A stretch of DNA of 64,000 bases, taken from positions 1 through 64,000 of IMG/VR virus record IMGVR_UViG_3300031521_000054; one strand, given 5' to 3'. The notes below the pieces were generated by a model. That model was not told the DNA's origin, searched no databases, and was given only the letters and a program-made list of their open reading frames with translations. Positions 8,221 to 16,526 of this stretch are shown in pieces (position 1 is the stretch's first letter; every line of letters starts with the position of its first letter). A program made the position numbers and the translations under genes. Source of the stretch: a virus.

Positions 8221-11046
8221 ATGGGAACAGTAACAGCAAGAGTAAAAAAAGACGGAACACTTCTGTTAAAAGATAAACTTGACGAAAGACTACCTGTAAT
8301 TACAGATGGTTTAGTAGCACATTATCCATTAGATTCAAAAGCAGGAGCTGTTGATGTAATTTCTGGAAGAGGTACAGCACATAATTTCGAATTAAGAACA
8401 AATATTCTTGATTGTTTATATAAATCATGGCGTGATCCATCAAGTTGGAATTGTTCATGTGTTTGGGATAATGCAGAAAATGCATTAAGATTTGACACGG
8501 CAGCTACAGCATTATTATATGCTGCTATTCCGATAGATACGGGAAAGAATTGGTACATAAGTGCAGAGTTCAAAACAGGTGCAGGGGCTACTGGTGGTAT
8601 GTATTTCGGTAACATATCAATGGATGCAAATATGACAACTCTTGCAGGTCATCCAGGAACATATGATTATTATGGTAATGTTGGAGAAAAACCACCAACT
8701 ACTTGGAAACTTTATAAAAATTATGCCATAGGTGGTGCACCACGTACAGGTGAAACTTCAGACACTAATTATTCAACATTTCAAACAGGTACAAAGTTTG
8801 TTTATATAATGATTCTTGTAAACTATTCTGGTACTGGACCAACATGGATAAGGAATCTTAAATTTTACACTGATACGATGAGTGACACATCTAATTTAGT
8901 TGTATCTGATAAGGGAATTGCTGTTCAAGAAGCAACAACAAATTTGATAACATCAACAACTGGATATTATTCTCCATGGGGTGGTTTTTCAGGAGTTCAA
9001 TCCGTTTTTACTGCACCAAATGGTTCACAAGGAATAGCATTAAATGCAATAACAAGTGGTGGTTGTGGTTGGAGATTTGCGAATGATAATGGTATGATAG
9101 CAGTAACTCCAAGTACAATATATACAATTTCATGTAAACTTAAAGCAACTAATCTTGCTGCTGTTCATGCTAATTTCTTTTATTTTTATCAATATACTTC
9201 TGCTGATGTTTATGTTACCGAATACGGTATTTTTACCAGTGCTAATGCAATAAAACTTGATAATGGTTATTATTTTGTTTGGGCATTATTAACAACATCA
9301 TCAACAACATCAAAAATACGTTCACAAGGTTATGAATATACTGGAAATCAAATGCTTATGGCTTATGATTTTCAGTTAGAACAAAGAAGTTTTGCAACAG
9401 CTAAAATTAATGGAACAAAACCTCAAGGATTATTAGCAATAAGTAATCCTGTTAAAACAGGAAATTATACAATTAATTTCAAATGTAAAATATTAAACAT
9501 AGTTGGTAGTAATATAGGCTATCAATCAATTATGTCTATGGGAAATTATTATTCCACTAATTCATGGACAATAATGGATCTGAGTGGTTCTACTGTTTCA
9601 GGAGCACAATGTTTAATACGTAAAGGAAATGCTGATGAATGGGGTTGGGCAAGTGGTGCATTTACTGGAGCAGGTAATTTTCGTGATGAAAATGTTTATA
9701 CTATTGTAAGAGATGCAACATATTATTGGTGTTATTGTAATGGTATATTAGTTGGAAATATTAATCATGCATCAACAACAATGCAAGATTTAATATGGAT
9801 TGGTGGTAGAAATGGTGGAGGTCAAGGTGGTTCTGCAATATTTGGTGAATTGTCAATATATAATAGAGTATTATCTGATTTTGAAATAAAATTACTTGTT
9901 GGAGAAGGATTCAAAACAGGACTAACTAAATCAATAACACCATTCATTAATGAAAGTCCATCCATGCCAGTTGATTCATATTATTTTCCTCTCTCATCTA
10001 ATACGAAAGATTCCTCAAGATTAATTGATGCTTTTCAAAAAGATAATTTAGCTTTTGAAGATAGTGCTTGTTGGGTTGGAAATGCTGTCACAAACATAGC
10101 TGGAGATATAAATGATTGGGGGTTAAGTTGTACAAAACCAAAAAAAAATTTTTTCGTATTCACAGGTCAACAATACATTGTTAAAGGATTTTCAGGTGCT
10201 ATATCATCACCATATACAATGACATTTAGGTTACGAGCAACTAAAACAGGACAAACTATCAGATTATCATGCGAAGCTGGATCCAGTGGAACTGGTTATG
10301 ATCTTACTCAAATAACTCGTGGAACTAAAAATTACTCAAAAAAAATAACATCTACAGGAACCGGATCCTTATCATCCTTATTATATCAATTTGCTGGTGA
10401 TAATGCTGGTGATTTTTCAGAATTATATGTTGATTGGGTACAAATTGAAAATAATCCTTTTGCATCAGCATATACTCCATCAACACGTGGAACAGGAGCA
10501 TTAACATATAATTTGAATGCTTCAATTGGATTAGATTGGTCAGGAAATTGGTCAATATGTTATTGGAAAATGCCTGTTGGTTGTATGGCAAATACAATGA
10601 CACAATATAATATTGATAGTCTTGGATCAAATGGTAATACAGTTGGAACAGGATATAATTGGTGGGGAAAAGATTCTGGTCCTGACACAATAGCTGGTTC
10701 AACTCCTTCAGCATTTACAGCATCTGATTATTTTAATAAATGGCATTTTGTGACATTAATAAAATCAGGAACAACTTTAACAATAAAGGAATGGTGTATT
10801 GGTTCACAAACTCATGTTAGAACAATAACAGTTTCAACATCTTTAGCAAATTTCTATGTTAATCAATATGGTTATGATTTAAAACTTGGAGGATATGATA
10901 ATGGTAATCCAGTAAACTCTTTTTATCGTGATCTAATTGTTTGTAAAAGAGCACTTTCAGATGTTGAACTTCAAAATATTTATAAACAATTTAGTGTAAA
11001 TAAAACCAAAATTAACGCTAAATATATAATCGAAGAAGGTATATGA
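8221..11046 (+). CDS. LamG/concanavalin-like domain fibre or receptor-binding protein
   Basis: 941 residues. The N-terminal phrase GLVAHYPLDSKAGAVDVISG is the usual opening of a LamG/ConA-like jelly-roll. Two later regions end in typical LamG closing strands: IYNRVLSDFEIKLL near 547 and CKRALSDVELQNIYKQF near 920, each preceded by Trp/Gly-rich beta strands. LamG domains bind glycans in many secreted and phage proteins, so a carbohydrate-binding tip protein is likely. It starts 4 nt after the preceding fibre stop. There is no recognisable glycosidase motif, so enzyme activity is not proposed. Confidence 0.8.
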   Translation: MGTVTARVKKDGTLLLKDKLDERLPVITDGLVAHYPLDSKAGAVDVISGRGTAHNFELRTNILDCLYKSWRDPSSWNCSCVWDNAENALRFDTAATALLYAAIPIDTGKNWYISAEFKTGAGATGGMYFGNISMDANMTTLAGHPGTYDYYGNVGEKPPTTWKLYKNYAIGGAPRTGETSDTNYSTFQTGTKFVYIMILVNYSGTGPTWIRNLKFYTDTMSDTSNLVVSDKGIAVQEATTNLITSTTGYYSPWGGFSGVQSVFTAPNGSQGIALNAITSGGCGWRFANDNGMIAVTPSTIYTISCKLKATNLAAVHANFFYFYQYTSADVYVTEYGIFTSANAIKLDNGYYFVWALLTTSSTTSKIRSQGYEYTGNQMLMAYDFQLEQRSFATAKINGTKPQGLLAISNPVKTGNYTINFKCKILNIVGSNIGYQSIMSMGNYYSTNSWTIMDLSGSTVSGAQCLIRKGNADEWGWASGAFTGAGNFRDENVYTIVRDATYYWCYCNGILVGNINHASTTMQDLIWIGGRNGGGQGGSAIFGELSIYNRVLSDFEIKLLVGEGFKTGLTKSITPFINESPSMPVDSYYFPLSSNTKDSSRLIDAFQKDNLAFEDSACWVGNAVTNIAGDINDWGLSCTKPKKNFFVFTGQQYIVKGFSGAISSPYTMTFRLRATKTGQTIRLSCEAGSSGTGYDLTQITRGTKNYSKKITSTGTGSLSSLLYQFAGDNAGDFSELYVDWVQIENNPFASAYTPSTRGTGALTYNLNASIGLDWSGNWSICYWKMPVGCMANTMTQYNIDSLGSNGNTVGTGYNWWGKDSGPDTIAGSTPSAFTASDYFNKWHFVTLIKSGTTLTIKEWCIGSQTHVRTITVSTSLANFYVNQYGYDLKLGGYDNGNPVNSFYRDLIVCKRALSDVELQNIYKQFSVNKTKINAKYIIEEGI

Positions 11047-11059
11047 TAATAGATGCAAT

Positions 11060-12934
11060 ATGGCACAATTAAAAGGTGGTAGTTTTGTTGGTGGTGACTT
11101 TACTGTCGCAGGAACATTGTATTCAGAAGCTATTAAAGTATCTGGAACAGATTTTGCTACAGCAAATATAAACAGTAGTGCTGCTGCTAATGGATGGATA
11201 AGTAGGACAGGAAGTTTGAACGCAGCTGGTGACATTGCTTCTTTTATAGGAAATTATGGAACAAAAGCTATTGTTGGTGCTCATAATTATGCTTTAACAG
11301 CTTGGGCACCTTTGTATGTAAATAATGTTGATGGTTCAAGTGGTGGTAATGTTTATTTGCCAACATCAACATATCTTGGTGGTACATTACTTACTATGGG
11401 TGGTACAGCTACTTATGCAATAAATTCAACTAAACTATGGGCAAGTGATGCTCCTTATACTTATGGTGGTGCAACACCATATGGTATGTCAATGACTTAT
11501 GATGGTACTCGTTGGTTTCTTCAAGTAAGTCCAGCATCACCATCAGCAGTAAGAGTATCATATGCTGATACTGCTGGTAGTGCTGGTTCAATATCAGGTT
11601 ATAATAATCCAACAGCAGCAATTACTGCTAATACAATAGTTTATCGTGATGCACAATCTTCAATTTATGCTGATACATTCGAATCAGATGCAGGATATTT
11701 AGAATTATGTTATTATACCGGCACAGGTGTCAGAGTTGGTCAAGGTGCAAATGGCAATAAATCATTGTGGGCAAGTGGATTATATGACAATGGAAACAGA
11801 GTATATAGTGCAGCAAACCCACAAGTAAATATTTCTGGAGATGCTAATTCAGTTGATGGTCAACATTTTGCTTGGTCTAATACTGATAATAATCCATCAT
11901 ATCTTTGGGGTTCTAATTCTAATGGATCTGTGTTTTTAGTTGCTCGTTCAGCAATGAATTGTAATTATGCAACTTCAGCTGGTTCAGCTCCTGCAAATGG
12001 TGGGACTGCTTCAAACTGTACTGTAAATACCGATAGAACTGATTCATCTTGGTATCAAGTAATGTGGACAACCACAGGAAGTACAACTTTATATTCAACA
12101 GCTAATGTAACCATACGTTCAAGTGCATATGGTGGAATTGGATTTAATGGAAGTGGTTGGTACATCGAAGGTAATGCATCGTATGGTTTATATTCAAATA
12201 CAGGATTTTATGCAGCTGGTGGTTTATGGGATGCTGGAAATCGCGTATATTCCGCTGGAAATCCACAAGGCTCTTGCGGATATGCAACCACAGCTGGAAA
12301 TGCAAATGCATTAGGTGGTTACACAGCAAGTGAAGCTGCAGCTGGAAGTACAATTGCATTAAGAACATCAGGTGGTTATATAATGGCAACATATTTTAAT
12401 TGTTCATCTGGCGGTGCAGAAAATAATGGCTCAGGATTAGGGTATGTTGCAGGGTTTAATGGAAGTGATACTTACATAAGAAGTTATAATGCTGGAGCAC
12501 TCAGGTCAATGTTAGGTTTAGGTTCAATGGCATATGAAAATACAGGTTCTTATGGTACTTTTCCAAATCAACATAGTGTTGCATTTGGAAATACAAATAT
12601 AACAGCTTCAACAAGTTGGTTATCAATGGCCAATATGTATTTAACTGTTACACCAAAAGGTAATAAATATTTGATAATGTTTAGTGCTCCAATTACTGTT
12701 GGTGCTACAAATCAGACAGTTAAAATACGTATATCAAGAGATAGTTCACTTGTATATCAAGGATATACGGCAATAAATTCTTGGACTCAAATGGTTTCTT
12801 TTTGGTTTCTTGGGATAACAGGTAATCCAGGATATAGTACATATTTTGATGTACAATGGTTAAGTGGAACATCAACATATCAAAATGGTTCAACAGAAGG
12901 ATATAGACAATTAACATTTATCGATTTAGCTTAG
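11060..12934 (+). CDS. Tail fibre protein
   Basis: 624 residues, Gly/Ser/Ala/Tyr-rich. It has two related segments with the phrase G-L-(Y/W)-D-(N/A)-GNRVYSA (near 245-255 and 390-400), a repeat typical of distal tail fibres. The C-terminal ~110 residues (from about VAFGNTNITAST) look like a compact beta domain ending in RQLTFIDLA, possibly a knob-like tip. It is the last large fibre gene before the glycosyltransferase. No catalytic motif is seen. Confidence 0.8.
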   Translation: MAQLKGGSFVGGDFTVAGTLYSEAIKVSGTDFATANINSSAAANGWISRTGSLNAAGDIASFIGNYGTKAIVGAHNYALTAWAPLYVNNVDGSSGGNVYLPTSTYLGGTLLTMGGTATYAINSTKLWASDAPYTYGGATPYGMSMTYDGTRWFLQVSPASPSAVRVSYADTAGSAGSISGYNNPTAAITANTIVYRDAQSSIYADTFESDAGYLELCYYTGTGVRVGQGANGNKSLWASGLYDNGNRVYSAANPQVNISGDANSVDGQHFAWSNTDNNPSYLWGSNSNGSVFLVARSAMNCNYATSAGSAPANGGTASNCTVNTDRTDSSWYQVMWTTTGSTTLYSTANVTIRSSAYGGIGFNGSGWYIEGNASYGLYSNTGFYAAGGLWDAGNRVYSAGNPQGSCGYATTAGNANALGGYTASEAAAGSTIALRTSGGYIMATYFNCSSGGAENNGSGLGYVAGFNGSDTYIRSYNAGALRSMLGLGSMAYENTGSYGTFPNQHSVAFGNTNITASTSWLSMANMYLTVTPKGNKYLIMFSAPITVGATNQTVKIRISRDSSLVYQGYTAINSWTQMVSFWFLGITGNPGYSTYFDVQWLSGTSTYQNGSTEGYRQLTFIDLA

Positions 12935-12947
12935 TATTTAATTTGAT

Positions 12948-13547
12948 ATGGAAGAAAAAACAATACATATGCTTTGGGAAGGAGATTATTTTGAAGCTGT
13001 TCAAATATCAATAAAATCTTTTGCTCGATTTCATAATGTTATTCTTTGGTCATATACAAATCAACAATATATTGATTGTACATTATGTGATGCTAATGAA
13101 ATTCTTGATTTTGATGAATTTGATGCATGTATTGGACTTTTCAGATCAGATTTATTTAGACTTCATGTTATAAATAAATTTGGAGGATGGTGGAGTGATT
13201 GTGATAATTTTTGCGTTGAAAAATTACCTGATTTAGATAATGTTGTTACTCTTTTGAATATGGAACCAAAAATTCCAATAAACAATAGTTTATTTACATT
13301 TCCAATAAATTCACCAATATTGTTGGAATGCATAAAATCATATAAAACAACTGGAACTCTTGGATTTTTACAATTTCACAATATATTAAGCACAATTTAT
13401 AACATTAATATTTTACCATTTGAAGTTGGTTGTAATGCAATGATTTTTCATGAAAAAGATACTATTGTATTTCATTTGGGTAAATGTACATCAGTAGCTA
13501 CATATATCAAAATGCTTTATTTACAAAAGAAATACCTACTAAGTTAA
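12948..13547 (+). CDS. Small GT32-like glycosyltransferase (DXD motif)
   Basis: 199 residues. The core SDLFRLHVINKFGGWWSDCD (S67-D86) matches the SDxxRxxxLxxxGGxYxDxD signature of sugar transferases with a DXD motif (Pfam Gly_transf_sug / GT32). D84 and D86 would hold the metal and nucleotide sugar. The N-terminal IHMLWEGD replaces the usual IPKxIHxxW. It is shorter than most family members. It lies 13 nt after a tail fibre gene, so it may glycosylate fibres or alter the host surface. Modification of a DNA base is a further possibility because a dCMP-type ThyA enzyme is also present. Family assignment is fairly firm, target unknown. Confidence 0.75.
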   Translation: MEEKTIHMLWEGDYFEAVQISIKSFARFHNVILWSYTNQQYIDCTLCDANEILDFDEFDACIGLFRSDLFRLHVINKFGGWWSDCDNFCVEKLPDLDNVVTLLNMEPKIPINNSLFTFPINSPILLECIKSYKTTGTLGFLQFHNILSTIYNINILPFEVGCNAMIFHEKDTIVFHLGKCTSVATYIKMLYLQKKYLLS

Positions 13548-13597
13548 ATCGATAATATCAAAATAATTTTTATAAATTTTTCTGATTATAATATATC

Positions 13598-13897
13598 ATG
13601 GAAAATCAAATTACATCGGAAAGAATTAGTACTTTAATAACAGGTACTATTCTCGGTAAACCAGTACAAATCAATTATGATAATGCTGCTGGAGAATTAC
13701 CAACAATGATTAATGGAGTATGTCGTATTCCTGAAGTTGATCCTATTGCAAATCCAATGAGTACTGGAAATAATATTAACATTAGTGTTAGTATATCAGG
13801 ACAACAAGACATAATTGTTAATGGTATTCCAGTTAGTGGTAACATTGATAATTTAGTTACAGGTATCGAAACTATTATCACAGCTATTTTGACATAG
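13598..13897 (+). CDS. Hypothetical protein
   Basis: 99 residues, not recognised. It is rich in Ile, Asn and Thr, has NINISVSISGQQDIIVNG in the middle, and no membrane segment or cysteine cluster. The start ATG follows an A/T-rich leader ending ATATC, a common start context here. It is followed at once by a strong terminator hairpin, so it is the last gene of the fibre transcript. Confidence 0.65.
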   Translation: MENQITSERISTLITGTILGKPVQINYDNAAGELPTMINGVCRIPEVDPIANPMSTGNNINISVSISGQQDIIVNGIPVSGNIDNLVTGIETIITAILT

Positions 13898-13910
13898 TTG
13901 TATGTTTTCA

Positions 13911-13953
13911 AAAATATTGATTGAAAGTAATTTCAATCAATATTTTATTTTTT
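13911..13953 (+). terminator. Intrinsic terminator with 16-bp perfect stem
   Basis: Arms 13911-13926 (AAAATATTGATTGAAA) and 13931-13946 pair perfectly around a GTAA tetraloop, followed by a T-rich tail. It closes the fibre/glycosyltransferase transcript, 14 nt after the stop of the small gene at 13598-13897. Confidence 0.85.
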
Positions 13954-13982
13954 AAATGGATAAAATATGATGAAGCTCATAT

Positions 13983-13997
13983 GAATATATAATATAA
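13983..13997 (+). promoter_or_regulatory. Candidate promoter (GAATATATAATATAA)
   Basis: The element lies between the terminator and the next ATG (14014). GAATATAT(A/T)AAT also occurs at 33690 and 57571 in front of other transcription-unit starts. The promoter role is inferred from recurrence and position. Confidence 0.45.
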
Positions 13998-14013
13998 CAT
14001 TAAAATAAACAAA

Positions 14014-14418
14014 ATGGCAATCACAAAAAAATCGGAAAAAAAAGAACAGCATAATGTATGGATAAATACATTTTCAGAAGCTGGTGTTTTGGAATCAGAA
14101 GTAACATTAATCAAACATGATGTTGCTGCAAGTTATCGTGGAACAAACAACGATTTCAATGTTCACACATTATTTGATGATGGAAAAGTTCCAGCAAGTA
14201 TTGAAATCACAGGAGTAAGCAAGACATTTGATCCTAACAATCCTGCTCCTATTAATCCTCTTATCACAAATGGTTCAATTATAACCATCACACGTGAAGG
14301 AAATTTTCAAAACACTTTGTTTTTGAACAATACTTCATTGTCAAGTTTGACAGGATTTTTAACAGAAGTAATTGAAGTAGCTAATCTGTTTTATGACGAA
14401 TATTTTCCCGCAGTATAA
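14014..14418 (+). CDS. Hypothetical protein
   Basis: 134 residues, first gene after a terminator and a candidate promoter. The N-terminus is lysine-rich (MAITKKSEKKEQ). The body looks mixed alpha/beta with no known motif, and the C-terminus has ANLFYDEYFPAV. I do not recognise it. It may be a small virion protein or DNA-metabolism accessory, since it heads the unit containing the ssDNA-binding protein. Confidence 0.65.
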   Translation: MAITKKSEKKEQHNVWINTFSEAGVLESEVTLIKHDVAASYRGTNNDFNVHTLFDDGKVPASIEITGVSKTFDPNNPAPINPLITNGSIITITREGNFQNTLFLNNTSLSSLTGFLTEVIEVANLFYDEYFPAV

Positions 14419-14452
14419 TTTTTAATAAAAATAAATATCAAAATAATTAAGT

Positions 14453-15130
14453 ATGAAAAATATTGATTTATATAATTTCCAAACAGTTCTTAAAAATGCC
14501 ACAGATGAAAGTGGTAAACAAAACATTAAGAAAATTGGAAAAAATTCTTTCAAACTTGCGATGATGATTAATGAAGATTTAATCAATTCACGCATCACAA
14601 TAATTGACAAAATAAAAACTCCTCCAGGCCCTATTGCTAAGGAAAAAGCTGCCAAAGAAGAAGAAGAAAGAGCTGCTCTTATGCTTTTTGCTGAATTGGA
14701 TGAAAATAAGGAATTGATTATTTATACTGAACCAAAAGGTGGTGGAACTGTTGTGCCTAAAAATTCTCAAGTTGGTGGATTTTACAATATTGGTGATCAT
14801 GTGAATTTTGAAAAAAAATTACAATCAATCAATAAAAAATACGTTAAAACAATTGAAGCTCTTATTGCTATTGATGAAAATTTCCAAAAAGTTCTTCAGG
14901 AACCTGTGAATAAATCATTAGTTTTGGAAAAAGTTCCTGTCGATACTCTTCCGGAAATTGAAGATTTCGAAGTATTCAAGATTATTGTTAAAATTATGTG
15001 TCCAGCTAAAAAAACTTTTGTTCCAGAAGTTGAAGTTATGGCAGACAAGATGACAGATGATAAAATATCTGCTGAAATAGTTGATGAAACTGCAGAAGAA
15101 AATATTTTGAAAAGATTACCGAAAGATTGA
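14453..15130 (+). CDS. Hypothetical protein
   Basis: 225 residues, not recognised. Residues ~60-80 form a charged helix (KEKAAKEEEERAALMLFAELDE), likely coiled coil, followed by a Gly-rich turn (EPKGGGTVVP) and an acidic C-terminal third. It lies upstream of the gp32-like gene and downstream of a candidate promoter. No catalytic motif is visible. It is followed by an inverted repeat at 15143-15189. Confidence 0.65.
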   Translation: MKNIDLYNFQTVLKNATDESGKQNIKKIGKNSFKLAMMINEDLINSRITIIDKIKTPPGPIAKEKAAKEEEERAALMLFAELDENKELIIYTEPKGGGTVVPKNSQVGGFYNIGDHVNFEKKLQSINKKYVKTIEALIAIDENFQKVLQEPVNKSLVLEKVPVDTLPEIEDFEVFKIIVKIMCPAKKTFVPEVEVMADKMTDDKISAEIVDETAEENILKRLPKD

Positions 15131-15142
15131 TGAAATAACATT

Positions 15143-15189
15143 CAGTATTTATAAATAGTATATTCAATTCATATTATTTATAAATACTG
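15143..15189 (+). promoter_or_regulatory. 15-bp inverted repeat carrying two TATAAATA motifs upstream of ssDNA-binding gene
   Basis: Arms 15143-15157 (CAGTATTTATAAATA) and 15175-15189 are perfect reverse complements with a 17-nt loop. Each arm contains TATAAATA (15150-15157 and 15179-15186), the T4 late-promoter consensus. It may be a terminator for the upstream gene, a promoter pair, or an RNA structure in the leader of the ssDNA-binding gene. Confidence 0.55.
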
Positions 15190-15234
15190 GATATAATTAT
15201 TATAAGAATTTAGACGTTTTTGATTTATTGAATC

Positions 15235-15267
15235 TTTTAAACAATTTTTAAACAATTTTTATTAAAT
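15235..15267 (+). promoter_or_regulatory. Tandem 11-nt A/T repeats in leader of ssDNA-binding gene (candidate translational operator)
   Basis: TTTTAAACAAT is repeated exactly at 15235-15245 and 15246-15256, followed by a degenerate copy TTTTATTAAAT at 15257-15267, ending 9 nt before the ATG at 15277. In T4, gp32 represses its own translation by binding an unstructured A/U-rich leader next to a structured element. The analogous role here is an inference. Confidence 0.45.
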
Positions 15268-15276
15268 TTTACTATT

Positions 15277-16440
15277 ATGGGAAATGCTAATGACGCTCTG
15301 AAAAATGCGTTCCTTCAATCAACTATTTCTGACGATGTTGTAATCGCTGTAAAAGCGGAAGATGTTCAGAACAATACTGGTATTGATTTTACCAAACATT
15401 ATTTTGAACCAAAAGTCGGAAGTTCGTACTTGATTAAGTTTTTACCAAATCCAGGAGGCGATCCACTTACACATCGTTCTGTTTACAAAAATCTTCCTGA
15501 TCCCGAACGCAAAGGAAAAACATTCCATTATGTTGGATCCGGTAATGCCAAAACGTGTAAGGCTCTAGAATTATTTTTTGAATTGAATGCTCTGAAAAAA
15601 GATGGCGATGCTGTTGCTGAAAAGAAAATTGACAAATATCTTTCACGCACAAATCAAGCCTGTTGCAAAATCGAAATTCTATCTTCTCCTGTCAAAGAAG
15701 AAATTGGAATTTGTCGTATGTTTCAATTTTCAACATTCGGGCCAAATGCAACTATTGCTAATCTGATTAACAAAAAGTTGAATCCTACCAAAGAACAACT
15801 TGTTGCCGGTTTCGAAAAAGAAGACATCTTCAATATTTTCGGATCATCCGTTATGAGTCTTGTTTGTACTGAAGCTAATTACGATGGTGTTAAGGGTCGT
15901 GATTTTACCAGTTCTGACTGGGCACCTAAAAAACGTGGAGCAATCAGCAAATATACTGATGGCAACGGTGTTGAAAAGGAATATGCTTTCACAGAAGCTG
16001 ATCTTGTTGGTGGTGCAATTCGTCCTGAAGCCGCTGAAGCTTTCGAAGCTTTCGTTGCTCTTGTAACAAACGAAGATTATGACATTTACAACTACTTTGC
16101 TTACAAGGAAGTTGACGATTCAAGAAATTCGAAAGATACCAATGATTATCTGAAAAGTGTCTACGCTAAGGTTGACGAAATTATTCCTATCATTCGCGAA
16201 AAAACTCTTATGGAGATTGCCGCTTATGGTAAAAAGGAAAACAAACCAGCTGGAGATTCGAAAGATGGTAAAACCAATGGTGCTAAAGATGTATTTGCAG
16301 GTTCAGTTCCATCAGAACTAATGGGTTCTGTAATGGCTGGAGATGCCAAAGAAATCAAACCTGAGGAAACTAAGGTTGAAAAATCAGATTCACCAGCAGT
16401 CAATTCGGAAGTTGATGATATTTTGAACTCAACCAAGTAA
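15277..16440 (+). CDS. 32: Single-stranded DNA-binding protein, T4 gp32-like
   Basis: 387 residues, longer than T4 gp32 (301). Residues ~45-58 (GSSYLIKFLPNPGGDP) match the start of the gp32 OB-fold core; several cysteines (near 95 and 127-128) lie where gp32 has its zinc subdomain, though a full CCHC set is not clear. The C-terminus (about 320-387) is Lys/Asp/Glu-rich and ends SEVDDILNSTK, like the acidic gp32 tail that recruits replication partners. Synonymous codons are visibly more G/C-rich than in neighbouring genes, as expected for a highly made protein. A tandem-repeat leader and a terminator flank it, consistent with a dedicated autoregulated transcript. Confidence 0.8.
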   Translation: MGNANDALKNAFLQSTISDDVVIAVKAEDVQNNTGIDFTKHYFEPKVGSSYLIKFLPNPGGDPLTHRSVYKNLPDPERKGKTFHYVGSGNAKTCKALELFFELNALKKDGDAVAEKKIDKYLSRTNQACCKIEILSSPVKEEIGICRMFQFSTFGPNATIANLINKKLNPTKEQLVAGFEKEDIFNIFGSSVMSLVCTEANYDGVKGRDFTSSDWAPKKRGAISKYTDGNGVEKEYAFTEADLVGGAIRPEAAEAFEAFVALVTNEDYDIYNYFAYKEVDDSRNSKDTNDYLKSVYAKVDEIIPIIREKTLMEIAAYGKKENKPAGDSKDGKTNGAKDVFAGSVPSELMGSVMAGDAKEIKPEETKVEKSDSPAVNSEVDDILNSTK

Positions 16441-16466
16441 ATTTGCGTATTATCGGTAATTGATAA

Positions 16467-16502
16467 GGGAATGTTCAATTTCGAGCATTCCCTTTCTTTT
16501 TG
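16467..16502 (+). terminator. Intrinsic terminator after ssDNA-binding gene
   Basis: Arms 16467-16476 (GGGAATGTTC) and 16483-16492 (GAGCATTCCC) pair over 10 bp with one G-U, loop AATTTC, followed by TTTCTTTTT. It ends the gp32-like transcript and argues against a TTG start for the next gene at 16500. Confidence 0.85.
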
Positions 16503-16526
16503 TCAAAAATTAAATATCAAATCGTA

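Noticed and set aside
16500-16502. TTG start of the UvsW gene
   Set aside because: It falls in the T-tract of the terminator after the ssDNA-binding gene. An ATG lies 27 nt downstream in frame.
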